The position numbers and the translations under genes were made by a program. The notes under the pieces are model-generated. The model was not told the origin of the DNA and made no database searches. It saw nothing but the letters and a program-made list of their open reading frames with translations. Shown here in pieces: positions 41,597-50,461 of a DNA stretch of 64,000 bases; positions within the stretch are counted from its first letter, which is position 1, and every line of letters begins with the position of its first letter. Source of the stretch: Mycobacterium sp. PSTR-4-N (GTDB lineage: Bacteria; Actinomycetota; Actinomycetes; Mycobacteriales; Mycobacteriaceae); contig NZ_JAKRFN010000001.1 in assembly GCF_022348085.1 (NCBI RefSeq), forward strand, positions 310,001-374,000, in the 5' to 3' direction.

Positions 41597-41661
41597 GCCG
41601 CGAGAGTGCCTCAGCGGTAGCCTCCGACGCGTCAGCACTACCGTGAGGCCACTTTCGCGGC
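41597..41661. repeat. Palindromic repeat, family B copy 2; bidirectional terminator candidate
   Basis: The arms GCCGCGAGAGTG (41597-41608) and CACTTTCGCGGC (41650-41661) pair with one G-T, and the inner arms CCTCAGCGGTAG / CTACCGTGAGG pair with one bulge. It lies between the convergent ktrA-like and fadE25 genes. The words CGCGAAAGTG and GGTAG in the arms match the copy at 32999-33059. Confidence 0.75.
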
Positions 41662-41672
41662 CGCGTAGACCC

Positions 41673-42842
41673 CTACTTCAGCAGCGCCCGGCTCATCACG
41701 ACGCGCTGAATCTGGTTGGTGCCCTCGTAGATCTGCGTGATCTTGGCGTCGCGCATCATCCGCTCGACGGGGAAGTCGATGGTGTAGCCGGCCCCGCCGA
41801 ACAGCTGCACGGCGTCGGTCGTCACCTCCATGGCGACGTCGGAGGCCAGGCACTTCGACGCCGCAGAGATGAAGCCGAGGTTGCCCTCACCGCGCTCGGC
41901 CCGGGCGGCCGCGCTGTAGACCATCAACCGGGCCGCTTCTACCTTCATCGCCATGTCCGCCAGCATGAACTGCACCGCCTGGAAGTCGGCGATGCTCTTG
42001 CCGAACTGCTTGCGGTCCTTGGTGTATTCGATCGCCGCGTCGAGCGCACCCTGCGCGATGCCGACGGCCTGGGCGCCGATGGTCGGGCGCGTGTGGTCCA
42101 GCGTCGCGAGTGCGGTCTTGAAGCCGGTGCCGGGCTCGCCGATGATCCGGTCGCCGGGGATGCGGCAGTTCTCGAAGTAGAGCTCGGTGGTCGGGCTGCC
42201 CTTGATGCCGAGCTTGCGCTCCTTGGGTCCGATCGTGAAGCCCTCGTCATCGATGTGCACCATGAACGCCGAGATGCCGTTGGCTCCCTTGTCGGGATCG
42301 GTGACGGCCATGACGGTGTACCAGGATGACTTGCCGCCGTTGGTGATCCAGCATTTGGCACCGTTGAGAATCCAGTCGTCGCCGTCGGCCTTTGCGCGGG
42401 TCCTCATCGAGGCCGCGTCGCTGCCCGCTTCACGTTCCGACAGCGCATAAGACGCCATCGCCTCGCCCGAGGCGAGCGAGGGCAACACCTTCTTCTTCAG
42501 CTCGTCGGAGCCGCGCAGGATCAGGCCCATGGTGCCGAGCTTGTTGACCGCCGGAATCAGTGACGCCGATGCGTCGACGCGGGCCACCTCTTCGATGACG
42601 ATGCACGCGGCCACCGAGTCAGCGCCTTGTCCGTCGTATTCTTCGGGCACGTGCACGGCGTTGAAGCCGTTGGCCACTAGCGCGTCGAGTGCCTCCTGAG
42701 GGAATCGAGCGTTCTCGTCGACGTCCGCCGCGTACGGAGCGATCTCTTTCTCCGCCAGCGCGCGGATCGCCTCGCGCAGCTCTTGGTGCTCTTCCGGCAA
42801 CTGGAAAAGATCGAACGAGGGATTTCCGCCCCAACCAGCCAT
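41673..42842 (-). CDS. fadE25: Acyl-CoA dehydrogenase FadE25
   Basis: The 389-residue flavoenzyme matches FadE25 from the N terminus (AGWGGNPSFDLFQLPEEH) to the catalytic Glu region (QIYEGTNQ, about residue 373). FAD-binding motifs YALSEREAGSD and WITNGG are present. It introduces a trans-2 double bond into acyl-CoA in beta-oxidation. Three ATGs in a row begin the gene (42848, 42845, 42842); 42842 gives the best spacing to AAGGAG and the usual length. Confidence 0.94.
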   Translation of the reverse strand: MAGWGGNPSFDLFQLPEEHQELREAIRALAEKEIAPYAADVDENARFPQEALDALVANGFNAVHVPEEYDGQGADSVAACIVIEEVARVDASASLIPAVNKLGTMGLILRGSDELKKKVLPSLASGEAMASYALSEREAGSDAASMRTRAKADGDDWILNGAKCWITNGGKSSWYTVMAVTDPDKGANGISAFMVHIDDEGFTIGPKERKLGIKGSPTTELYFENCRIPGDRIIGEPGTGFKTALATLDHTRPTIGAQAVGIAQGALDAAIEYTKDRKQFGKSIADFQAVQFMLADMAMKVEAARLMVYSAAARAERGEGNLGFISAASKCLASDVAMEVTTDAVQLFGGAGYTIDFPVERMMRDAKITQIYEGTNQIQRVVMSRALLK

Positions 42843-42976
42843 CATCATCTCCTTGCTACTCGCCGGTAACTTTACCGTGCTCGCGCGTCGGCGCGAAGTC
42901 TGCCCGCCCGCGCTCTCAGCCGAAGCTCAGCAGCAGACGTGGTTAATTCACATCTTGCCTGGCTACTCTCCGAAAC

Positions 42977-43168
42977 ATGCAGGTCTACATCGATGGTCCG
43001 GCTTTCCGGCGCACCGCTCACTGCGAGTGCGGCTGGCACGGTTCCCGCCACGCGTTGCGCGCTTCTGCTGTTGTCGACGCGGGCATGCACGCGGCACAGA
43101 CGGGCCACATCCAGGTGGCCGCTCCGGTGCAGAGCGCCGAGCCTGTCGTCGTGCTCCGCGCATCCTGA
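42977..43168 (+). CDS. Small Cys/His protein, 63 residues
   Basis: The small protein shows HCECGWHGSRH…DAGMHAAQTGH, a Cys-x-Cys…His pattern that could bind zinc and resembles short actinobacterial zinc-finger-like proteins. No ribosome site is clear before the ATG (42977). It is followed by the intergenic region with a CRP-type site. Real but unproven; there is no longer alternative frame here with better features. Confidence 0.5.
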   Translation: MQVYIDGPAFRRTAHCECGWHGSRHALRASAVVDAGMHAAQTGHIQVAAPVQSAEPVVVLRAS

Positions 43169-43186
43169 GCAAGGCGCTGAATCCGC

Positions 43187-43208
43187 CGGTGTGACGAAGA
43201 TCACACCG
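43187..43208. promoter_or_regulatory. Perfect CRP-type palindrome
   Basis: CGGTGTGA-CGAAGA-TCACACCG is a 22-base perfect palindrome with the TGTGA-N6-TCACA core of mycobacterial CRP (cAMP receptor) sites. It lies 19 bases past the small Cys/His gene and about 240 bases before the AAA/LuxR gene, so it may control the regulator or serve a distal promoter. Confidence 0.7.
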
Positions 43209-43254
43209 CAGTATATCTCGTCCAAAATGCGGCTCCATCGGTGCGCCGCGTCGA

Positions 43255-43269
43255 GTTTGCTAAGCAAAC
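43255..43269. promoter_or_regulatory. Palindromic operator candidate
   Basis: GTTTGCTAAGCAAAC has 7-base perfect arms around a central A. It lies about 180 bases before the AAA/LuxR start in an AT-richer gap, and may be a repressor or autoregulatory site. No binding protein can be assigned. Confidence 0.4.
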
Positions 43270-43449
43270 CAATGTTTCCGAAACTAACGCTCCCGTCAGC
43301 AAACAGGAAGCAGGCCTACATCCCGTCTTGAACACTACCTTCCGCATACGTCGCTGCTGTAGGCGAATCTCCGACTGATAGCCCGTACTGACGGCCTTGC
43401 GCACCCCTCTTATGGTTGATCCACCACGGTGGTCAGCTCAGGGGGGACG

Positions 43450-46257
43450 ATGCCGGGTCACAACGCTCAGAGCCGGCGCGCGGTCCTACAGGAGGCCGAA
43501 GCGGAGGCCCTCCGCGTCCTGCTGGACACTGCCTCGTCCGGTCCGGTCGGACTGATCGTCGAAGGCGAAGCCGGCATAGGGAAGACGACGTTCGCCCTGC
43601 AAGCGCGCGACGCGGCGGCGGCTCGCGGTTTCCGCGTGCTGCTCGCTCGAGGAACTCCGAGCGAGGTGACGCTGGCCTTCGCCGGGTTGGCGGATCTCCT
43701 GACCGACATCGACGAGGCGGTCGTCGACGGGCTTGTCGGCGTGCAGAGGGACGCGCTGAACCGAATCCTGCTGCGTGGTCACGAACTGCCCGCGGCCGAC
43801 GAACGCGCCGCCGGAGCCGCGATGCATGCCGTCCTCCGGCATCTCGCGACGCGCACTCCCCTGCTCGTGATCATCGACGACCTCCAGTGGCTCGACCCGT
43901 CCAGCGCCACCGCCGTGCGATACGCGTTGCGACGGGTGTCGCAGCCGTTCGGCGTGCTCGTCACCGTGCGTAGCGGCGAACGCGACGCACTGAGCAGTGT
44001 GCCGTGGGTGGAGCTCGCGATCCCTGGCGCAGTCCGTCGGATCACGATGTCGCCATCGACGTTCGGCGGGCTGCACGCACTGCTGGCGTCGCATGTCGGA
44101 CGGGTGCCGCCCCGCCCGACGATGCGCCGCATCCATGAGATCTCCGGCGGAAACCCTTTCTACGCGCTGGAATTGGCCCGTGCTGTCGACGAGGGTGTGC
44201 CGATCGACCGCCGGCTGCCCGACTCGCTGGCCGCGCTGGTGGAGCAGCGGGTCAAGCACGTGGGCCCGGACGCCTCGGATGCTCTCCTTGCGGCGGCCTG
44301 CACGCCGGCGCCGACGGTCGACGTCGTTGCCCGAGCGATCGGACGTCGGCCAGACGCGGTTATCGACGTGCTCGAGCGCGACGGGGCAGCAGCCCGCATC
44401 GTGGTGCTCGTGGGCCAGTCGATCCGGTTCGCCCATCCCCTGCTGGCCAGTGGCGTCTACGCCGCAGCCGAGCCGGGCCGTCGACGGGAGATGCATCGCC
44501 GACTCGCCGACGTCGTCGATTCGCCAGAGCTGAAGGCCCGGCACCTGGCGTCGGCCGCGACCAGGGCCGACGAGACGACGCTGACCGCGCTCGATGTCGC
44601 CTCCGCAGCGGCTCGCGAGCAGGGCGCACCCGCGGCGGCAGCTGAATTGCTGAGCATGGCAATCGATCTCGGTGGCGATACACCGGTGCGCAGATTGCTT
44701 GCGGCTCGCTATCTTTTCGAGGCCGGCAACATCTCGTCGGCGCGTGCCCTTCTCGCGGATGCACCAGACCGATTGCCCTCCGGCACGCTGCGTGGTGCGG
44801 CGTTGATGCTCCGGGGCGCACTCGACGGTTACGACGGAAGCTTCGACGCCGCGGTGGCCGGGCTCTCCGCCGGAGTTGCTGAAGTCCGTGATGAGCCGAG
44901 ACTGCGTCTGCAGGGGTTGATGCTGCTGGCCCAGGCGATCTCGGTGGCGGGACGGCTGGATGAAGGCGTGGACGTCGCGCGCGAGGCGGTGGCCTGCGCA
45001 GACGGCATCGGCGACGACGCCTCTCGTAGTCAGGCTCGAGCTGTGTGGGTGGGGTTGAAGTTCCGCCGGGGGCTAGGACGCGACACAGCCGAATTGACCG
45101 AGGCGCTTCGCCTGCAAGGCGACGAACATCCGACCCACGTGAACATGCGAGCGGACGCCATCAGTGCGTTGATCGACTCGTGGTCGGGTGATCTCGACCG
45201 AGCGGTGGAGCGTATGGCGGCGATTCGGGCGGAGTGCGTCGAGCGCGGCAGTGAGCTGGACACGATCTGGCTCGATCAGCATCTGGTCACTGCCTACGTC
45301 TGGTCCGGCGAGTATGGAGCTGCGGCGCGTATCGCTGATGGCATGGCCCAGCACGGCGAGCAGATCGGTGGTCATCAGACCGTGCATTTCGCGTTGACCG
45401 CTCGCGCGCTGGTTGCGGCGCACCGGGGAGAGGCCGACGCCGCCCGCGCCGACGCGCTGGCGGCGATCGACTTGGCCGAGCGAGCGGGTGGCCGCGACCT
45501 GGCGGTGACTCCGCTCGCTTGCCTCGGCTTCCTGGATGTTTCGCTCGGTGACCACGCGTCGGCCATGCGGACCTATGCGACGTTGCTCTCGACGTTCCGC
45601 CCGGGGGACAGCACCGAACTCCCCACCGCCGGTTGGTTACCCGACGCCATCGAAGCCTTGACCGCGCTGCAGCGAGTCGATGAAGCCGAACAGCTCACAA
45701 ACATCCTGTGGGACAACGGACATCGGCTTGACCGTCCCTGGATGCTCGCGACGGCGGCGCGCGGACGGGCACTGGTCTGCGCCGCGCGCGGTGATCTGGA
45801 GGGCGCCGAGGCGGCGGCGGTGACTGCGTTGACGTTCCACGAACGGCTGCCGATACCCCTCGAGAAAGCCCGCACGCAACTGGTTCTGGGCCAGCTGCAG
45901 CGGCGCCAGCGCCGCCGGCAGGCGGCCGCGGCGACGGTAGCGGAGGCGGTCAGCACCTTTGAGAACCTGGGCGCGCGGTTGTGGCAGCACCGAGCCGAAG
46001 CCGAGCTGAGCCGGTTGACCGGGGCAAGGGACAACACAACTTTGCTCACGCCCGCCGAGGAACGCGTGGCACGGCATGCGGCTGCCGGTCTGTCGAACAA
46101 TGAGATCGCAACGGAATTGTTCCTGTCGCCGAAGACCGTCGAGATGAACCTCAGCAAGGTCTACCGCAAGCTCGGCATCCGCTCGCGCGCCCAACTGCAT
46201 TCACGCCTCCGCGACGCCAGGGAAAACCCTGATTCACAGCCGGCGCACGGTCGATAA
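43450..46257 (+). CDS. LuxR-type transcriptional regulator with AAA ATPase domain (LAL/MalT-like)
   Basis: This 935-residue regulator has an N-terminal STAND-type ATPase (Walker A GEAGIGKTT at 39-47, Walker B LLVIIDDLQWLD), a long middle of TPR-like helical repeats (about 350-850), and a C-terminal LuxR helix-turn-helix (LTPAEERVARHAAAGLSNNEIATELFLSPKTVE). It probably senses a small ligand and activates transcription after ATP-driven oligomerisation. The ATG at 43450 follows a GGGGGGA site. No target operon is obvious; the next gene is a DUF4242 protein. Confidence 0.92.
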   Translation: MPGHNAQSRRAVLQEAEAEALRVLLDTASSGPVGLIVEGEAGIGKTTFALQARDAAAARGFRVLLARGTPSEVTLAFAGLADLLTDIDEAVVDGLVGVQRDALNRILLRGHELPAADERAAGAAMHAVLRHLATRTPLLVIIDDLQWLDPSSATAVRYALRRVSQPFGVLVTVRSGERDALSSVPWVELAIPGAVRRITMSPSTFGGLHALLASHVGRVPPRPTMRRIHEISGGNPFYALELARAVDEGVPIDRRLPDSLAALVEQRVKHVGPDASDALLAAACTPAPTVDVVARAIGRRPDAVIDVLERDGAAARIVVLVGQSIRFAHPLLASGVYAAAEPGRRREMHRRLADVVDSPELKARHLASAATRADETTLTALDVASAAAREQGAPAAAAELLSMAIDLGGDTPVRRLLAARYLFEAGNISSARALLADAPDRLPSGTLRGAALMLRGALDGYDGSFDAAVAGLSAGVAEVRDEPRLRLQGLMLLAQAISVAGRLDEGVDVAREAVACADGIGDDASRSQARAVWVGLKFRRGLGRDTAELTEALRLQGDEHPTHVNMRADAISALIDSWSGDLDRAVERMAAIRAECVERGSELDTIWLDQHLVTAYVWSGEYGAAARIADGMAQHGEQIGGHQTVHFALTARALVAAHRGEADAARADALAAIDLAERAGGRDLAVTPLACLGFLDVSLGDHASAMRTYATLLSTFRPGDSTELPTAGWLPDAIEALTALQRVDEAEQLTNILWDNGHRLDRPWMLATAARGRALVCAARGDLEGAEAAAVTALTFHERLPIPLEKARTQLVLGQLQRRQRRRQAAAATVAEAVSTFENLGARLWQHRAEAELSRLTGARDNTTLLTPAEERVARHAAAGLSNNEIATELFLSPKTVEMNLSKVYRKLGIRSRAQLHSRLRDARENPDSQPAHGR

Positions 46258-46266
46258 CGTCGATGC

Positions 46267-46554
46267 GTGGCCAGTCAGGACGCGCCGCAACCATGCTTTC
46301 TCGCCGAGTGGTACCAACCAGCACTGCCGGACGCCGACGGTACCGTGGCGGCGCTGCAGACCGTGTGCGCACAGATGCGGGCAGATGGACGCTTGGTGCG
46401 CCTGCTCGGCGTGATCGCTGCCGCGGCTGACGAGGTCACCTACGGGGTGTTCACCGCGGAGTCGGCGACGGCGGTGACCGTGGCGTGCCGCCTGGCAGGC
46501 CGGCCAGCCGACCGCATTGTCGAGGGCGTGCGGGTTCGCCTACTCCCCCAGTAG
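46267..46554 (+). CDS. DUF4242 family protein
   Basis: The 95-residue protein fits the DUF4242 pattern: an initial strand (LAEWYQPAL), a helix, GRLVRLLGVIAAAADEV, GVFTAESATAV and DRIVEGVRV at the end. Members are small alpha/beta-barrel-like proteins, one of which (Streptomyces SCO4226) binds nickel. GTG start at 46267, nine bases after the LuxR gene, so likely co-transcribed with it. Confidence 0.75.
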   Translation: MASQDAPQPCFLAEWYQPALPDADGTVAALQTVCAQMRADGRLVRLLGVIAAAADEVTYGVFTAESATAVTVACRLAGRPADRIVEGVRVRLLPQ

Positions 46555-46758
46555 TTTTCCTGGCTTCCGGTGTCGTCCGATCGGATGCATTTTCAGCCGG
46601 ATGCGCCCAACTCGTTCAATTGACGCTCGCGAAAGGTAGATTCCGAGGCGCATCAGCAAATGGCAGCATGGCCGAGTCAAATACGCAGCGTGCACCAGCG
46701 CGGGAACGCGCCACACGAGCGAACTACCCGGTCGTGCATGACGGCTTCGGGGGTCGGC

Positions 46759-49035
46759 ATGGCGAGTGGCTTGTACGTGGGCAGGGTCGGCGCTCTCGCC
46801 GTGGCTCTGGGCATCGGCGCGGCGGTGGCATCAGTGCCGGCCGTCGCGTCGGCGGCGCCCGAGTCGTCTGCGGATTCGCAGGCCACGCAGTCGCCGTCGA
46901 AACAGGAGAGCATTTCCAACCGGCTCGAGCGACGACAGGCCGAACGAGTGAGCCGCCGAGTAACGATTGCGGACCACGAGACGGGTGACGGACCTCGGCC
47001 ACACAGGACACGACCGGTGCGGACCCAGATCGGTCGAGCCGAGGCAGACGTGAAGGACACGGAGTCCGTGGAGGCGGTGGACTCGGACCCCGAACCGGCG
47101 GAACGGCACAGCACACTGAAACACCTTGCGGCGCCACGCCCCGTCGGGAGGATCGATGTCAATACGTTCGAACCAGCCGAACCAGCACCGGAGATGCGCG
47201 CAACTGTAGCGCTGCCGCTATTAACCGTCACAAGATCACCTGTCGATACCGAGCCGGGGGGACCTACCGCTTCTCCCCTTCTGCTCGCTCTCATGTCGGT
47301 CGGTCGCCGCACCGAGGACGTGAGGTCGTCGACTGCCGCGCGGTCACCACAGGCCGCATTGGCGGCGGCGGACCCCCTTTTGGTTACGAGCATTTCGATC
47401 GGCAAGCCGCAGCGTTCCAGCGGTAAGGTCAGCGGTCGCATCACCGTCCAGGGCGGTGATGGAAGTCCTCTGAGGTTCACCGCGCAGCCGACGGATCAGG
47501 GCACCGTCACGGTGGATTCGCGGGGGAAGTACACCTTCACCCCGAGCGCGGCGGCGCGTCACAACGCGGCCGCCAGCCCGGGTGCCGATTACACGTCCAT
47601 CGACTTCGTGGTCACCAACGAGACGGGTGCCACTGCCAGCGGTGGAGCAGGCGTGGCGCTGCTGCCCTCCAACAGTGCTCCTCGGGTCAAAACTGTTGTA
47701 AACAAGGGTAATCCGGCTACCGGTGCGATCACCGGGGTTGCCGTGGTCACCGATGGCGACGGTGATGCCATCACCTACAGCGGATCCGGCCTCACCTCTC
47801 GGGGCAGCGTCGTGGTCAACGCCGATGGCTCTTTCGTCTACACCCCGACACCCGCGGCACATGCCGCGGCGAGTAGTGCGTCCAAACGCCAGGACAAGTT
47901 CACGCTGACCGTCGACGACGGACACGGCGGAACCGCCACGGTGGCGGTCAAGGTAAAGATCGTTCCACCCGGAAGTAATAAGGCTCCCGAGGTCGACTCG
48001 ACGCCGTTCGCGATCTCGGGTATCGCCGATGCCGACGGAAACGTCACGGGCTACGTCAATGTGAAGGATCCCGACGGATTCCCGCTGAGCTGGAAGCTCG
48101 CCGCCGGAATCGACCCCGCGATCGGCAGCGTGACGGTCAACCCCGACACCGGAACCTTCTCCTTCACACCAACTGTCGCGACTCGCGAAAGCGCTTATGC
48201 GACAGCAGGAGAGGACTCGGTACGCTTCACGGTCTCGGCGTCAGACGGGCTGGCCACAGTCACCGTCGAGGTGAACGCACCGATCAGTTCCAAGGCACCG
48301 GCGCCGCCACCGCCGCCACCTCCGCCGCCGGTTTCGAGCTGGCGGCAGGTCACGACACCGAACTTCGCGGTGGGGGCGACCCGAGGCTGGTGCTTGAAGT
48401 TCGTGGACGACACGGTGAACGCACCCGCGCGCAGCGCCACCGCGCAGCTCGCCTACGAGCGGCAAGTGAGCTTCGGCAACATCACGACCGGTGAACCGCC
48501 GGTGGGTGTGTGGGTGCCGCTGTTCTTCTCGATCGGCAGCGGGCAGTATGCGGGTCAGGGCCACGTCGCGTGGGCCTACAACTACGGCGGAGGCCGCATG
48601 GCGATCCGGGATTCAGAGACCCAGAGCGGCGCACGTGCGGTGTACACCAACATTGGCCAGGTGGCGTCGTGGTTCGGCAGCCAGAACGTGAAGTATCTGG
48701 GTTGGTCAACGTGGGTTGACGGGCGCCAGATCGTTGAAAAGGTCTCGGGCACGCCCGGCGGTGGCGGTGGCGGTGGCGGTGGCGGAGCCACGAGCGGTAC
48801 CAAGAGCGGTACTGCGACTGTCGTCCAGCTGGTCAACGTCCGCAATGATCCGAGCACGAACGGCCCGATCGTCGCTCAGTACAGCGCCGGGCAGTCGTTC
48901 AATTACGACAGCTGGGTGATTGCCAACGGCTACTACTGGCTCTCCTACGTCAGCTACTCAGGTGTGCGGCGCTATGTCGCCGAGGCCACCACCAGCGGAA
49001 GTGTGGTCTACGTCCGCGGCGGTGTCTTCCACTGA
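46759..49035 (+). CDS. Secreted mosaic protein: Ig/VCBS-like repeats, CHAP hydrolase, SH3b domain
   Basis: This 758-residue exported protein has a signal peptide of mycobacterial surface-protein type (MASGLYVGRVGALAVALGIG, cut near residue 32), a disordered charged stretch to about 205, three cadherin/VCBS-like repeats (about 208-305, 308-403, 408-507) each ending in a V-N-x-D-G-x-F-x-Y-T-P-like strand, and a nine-proline linker (516-524). A CHAP-type cysteine hydrolase follows (about 527-662; Cys545 in GWCLKFVDD, His602 in GHVAWAYN), then a ten-Gly linker and an SH3b domain (about 682-755, GYYWLSYVSYSGVRRYVAE). The C-terminal half looks like a Firmicute phage lysin. Predicted to cleave peptidoglycan. 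ATG 46759 gives the cleanest signal; ATG 46738 is possible. Confidence 0.82.
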   Translation: MASGLYVGRVGALAVALGIGAAVASVPAVASAAPESSADSQATQSPSKQESISNRLERRQAERVSRRVTIADHETGDGPRPHRTRPVRTQIGRAEADVKDTESVEAVDSDPEPAERHSTLKHLAAPRPVGRIDVNTFEPAEPAPEMRATVALPLLTVTRSPVDTEPGGPTASPLLLALMSVGRRTEDVRSSTAARSPQAALAAADPLLVTSISIGKPQRSSGKVSGRITVQGGDGSPLRFTAQPTDQGTVTVDSRGKYTFTPSAAARHNAAASPGADYTSIDFVVTNETGATASGGAGVALLPSNSAPRVKTVVNKGNPATGAITGVAVVTDGDGDAITYSGSGLTSRGSVVVNADGSFVYTPTPAAHAAASSASKRQDKFTLTVDDGHGGTATVAVKVKIVPPGSNKAPEVDSTPFAISGIADADGNVTGYVNVKDPDGFPLSWKLAAGIDPAIGSVTVNPDTGTFSFTPTVATRESAYATAGEDSVRFTVSASDGLATVTVEVNAPISSKAPAPPPPPPPPPVSSWRQVTTPNFAVGATRGWCLKFVDDTVNAPARSATAQLAYERQVSFGNITTGEPPVGVWVPLFFSIGSGQYAGQGHVAWAYNYGGGRMAIRDSETQSGARAVYTNIGQVASWFGSQNVKYLGWSTWVDGRQIVEKVSGTPGGGGGGGGGGATSGTKSGTATVVQLVNVRNDPSTNGPIVAQYSAGQSFNYDSWVIANGYYWLSYVSYSGVRRYVAEATTSGSVVYVRGGVFH

Positions 49036-49063
49036 CGAAGTATCGACGACGTGCGCTCAGCTT

Positions 49064-49642
49064 TCAGGGCTGCAGTACAGGTTCCCCGAGTATCTCGCGG
49101 CGGACCCGCGACGCGGTGGCCCCGTCTCCGGTGACAACGTGCAGAGTGGAGTTCAGCGCTGCCACGCAGACCCACCGCGCGGGATCAGGCGCATCGGCGA
49201 AGAGCTCGTCCTTCTCCGCTGTGTCGACCAGACCGAGAACCGCTTCGACCGCGTCTTCCGGGGACACCATGCGGAGCGCATGGACGCCCGCCGCGGTCGC
49301 CGTATCAACCAACCAATCCGCACCTGAGCGCACCGCTGTGACCGAGGCACCGCCGAGCGTGATGGGATCGGATGCAGGCGCGACGTAGGCGCCCACACGG
49401 AGGTCCGGATCGAGGAACGTCGCGACGTATCGCGCGACGACGGCGTCCATCACCGCGGGTGTGTCGGCAGTGTCTTGCGCGGCATAGCGCCTGACCAAAA
49501 GCGAACGCAAACCACGCATTCCGGCTTTTGCCATCTCCACAGCGGTGGGCTCCACTGTCATCAATCCCAACGGCCAGGGTCGTCCGTCGACCGCGCACAC
49601 CGCCACGATCTCGTCGTCGGTCAGCAAAACGGTGTCGTTCAT
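49064..49642 (-). CDS. Unknown 192-residue protein, partner of the WXG-fusion gene
   Basis: This soluble alpha/beta protein has no signal or membrane span and no recognised family. The N-terminal stretch (LTDDEIVAVCAVDGRPWPLGL) is faintly like the EspG secretion chaperones of ESX systems, but the protein is much shorter than EspG (about 280-300). It begins 14 bases after the WXG-fusion stop, behind GAGGGGA, so it is co-translated with a putative type VII substrate. Chaperone or immunity protein are the two reasonable guesses. Confidence 0.65.
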   Translation of the reverse strand: MNDTVLLTDDEIVAVCAVDGRPWPLGLMTVEPTAVEMAKAGMRGLRSLLVRRYAAQDTADTPAVMDAVVARYVATFLDPDLRVGAYVAPASDPITLGGASVTAVRSGADWLVDTATAAGVHALRMVSPEDAVEAVLGLVDTAEKDELFADAPDPARWVCVAALNSTLHVVTGDGATASRVRREILGEPVLQP

Positions 49643-49656
49643 CGCGATCGGTCCCC

Positions 49657-50421
49657 TCAGGGTAGTAAATTCGAAAAGAGTTTCGGAATGTAGCCCACGA
49701 CAGCGTCTCTCGCGGCATCGAAGGCGCCGCCTGGATCTTTGGCAATGTAGTCGCCTGTCGTTTGCAGCGCCGAGGCGCTGAAGTCGGCTCGGGCCACTTG
49801 GGCGGCGACGTCACCCCATTGCTGGACAGCTACTCCCGGAAGATAGCCAGCCGGACCCAACTTCTTGATCAGTCCCCCGCCGAGATCGGTCATCGAGTTG
49901 CCTGCTTGGATGATCTTCTCTTCGGGGCTGATCGATGAGTCGCCGGCCAATCCGAGGGCGTCGATCAACGGCAGCATCGGACCCAGCGGAGTCAGCTGAT
50001 CTAGGGCGGTGCCCCACGTGATCGGCCATGTCGCTGTGGAATTCAGGAAGTTACGCATGTCGACCAGCGGATTCGCGAAGGTCCCGCCATCGCTCCAAGG
50101 GCTCCCGTGCGCGAACCCCGTTCCGCTGAACAGCGATCCGGTTGGCAGCCCAGCCGCACCGCTGCTCGCTTGGTCCTGCTCGGCCGCGTTGCGGTCGATC
50201 GCGGATGCAGCGTCGCGCAGTGCCGCCACCACGGCGCGCATCAGCGCCAGTGATTCACCGTGCCACTGCGATCGGTACCGATCGGCATCGGGACCGACCC
50301 ACGACGCGGACGCGAGCCTGCCCGTGACCTCACCGCACATGCCGTCGAGACGGTCCGCGGCGTGGGCGAACGTGCGACTGAGTTGCCGCAGTTGATCTGT
50401 GTCCGCGCCGACCAATGCCAT
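49657..50421 (-). CDS. WXG100-module protein with glycine/hydrophobic C-terminal extension
   Basis: This 254-residue protein has an N-terminal WXG100-type helical hairpin (about 1-88; Trp41-Val-Gly43 in SASWVGPDADRYRSQW and the tail NAAEQDQASSG). It is followed by about 165 residues rich in Gly, Leu and Ala with hydrophobic segments (LDQLTPLGPMLPLIDALGLAG, AGYLPGVAVQQWG) that could form helices in or on a membrane. No toxin domain was recognised. The ATG at 50421 is 40 bases after the DUF7159 gene. It is probably exported by the EssC-like motor encoded nearby. Confidence 0.8.
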   Translation of the reverse strand: MALVGADTDQLRQLSRTFAHAADRLDGMCGEVTGRLASASWVGPDADRYRSQWHGESLALMRAVVAALRDAASAIDRNAAEQDQASSGAAGLPTGSLFSGTGFAHGSPWSDGGTFANPLVDMRNFLNSTATWPITWGTALDQLTPLGPMLPLIDALGLAGDSSISPEEKIIQAGNSMTDLGGGLIKKLGPAGYLPGVAVQQWGDVAAQVARADFSASALQTTGDYIAKDPGGAFDAARDAVVGYIPKLFSNLLP

Positions 50422-50461
50422 GGCGAGACTCCTTCCGTTCAGCCGAGCCGGGCGCTGCGCG

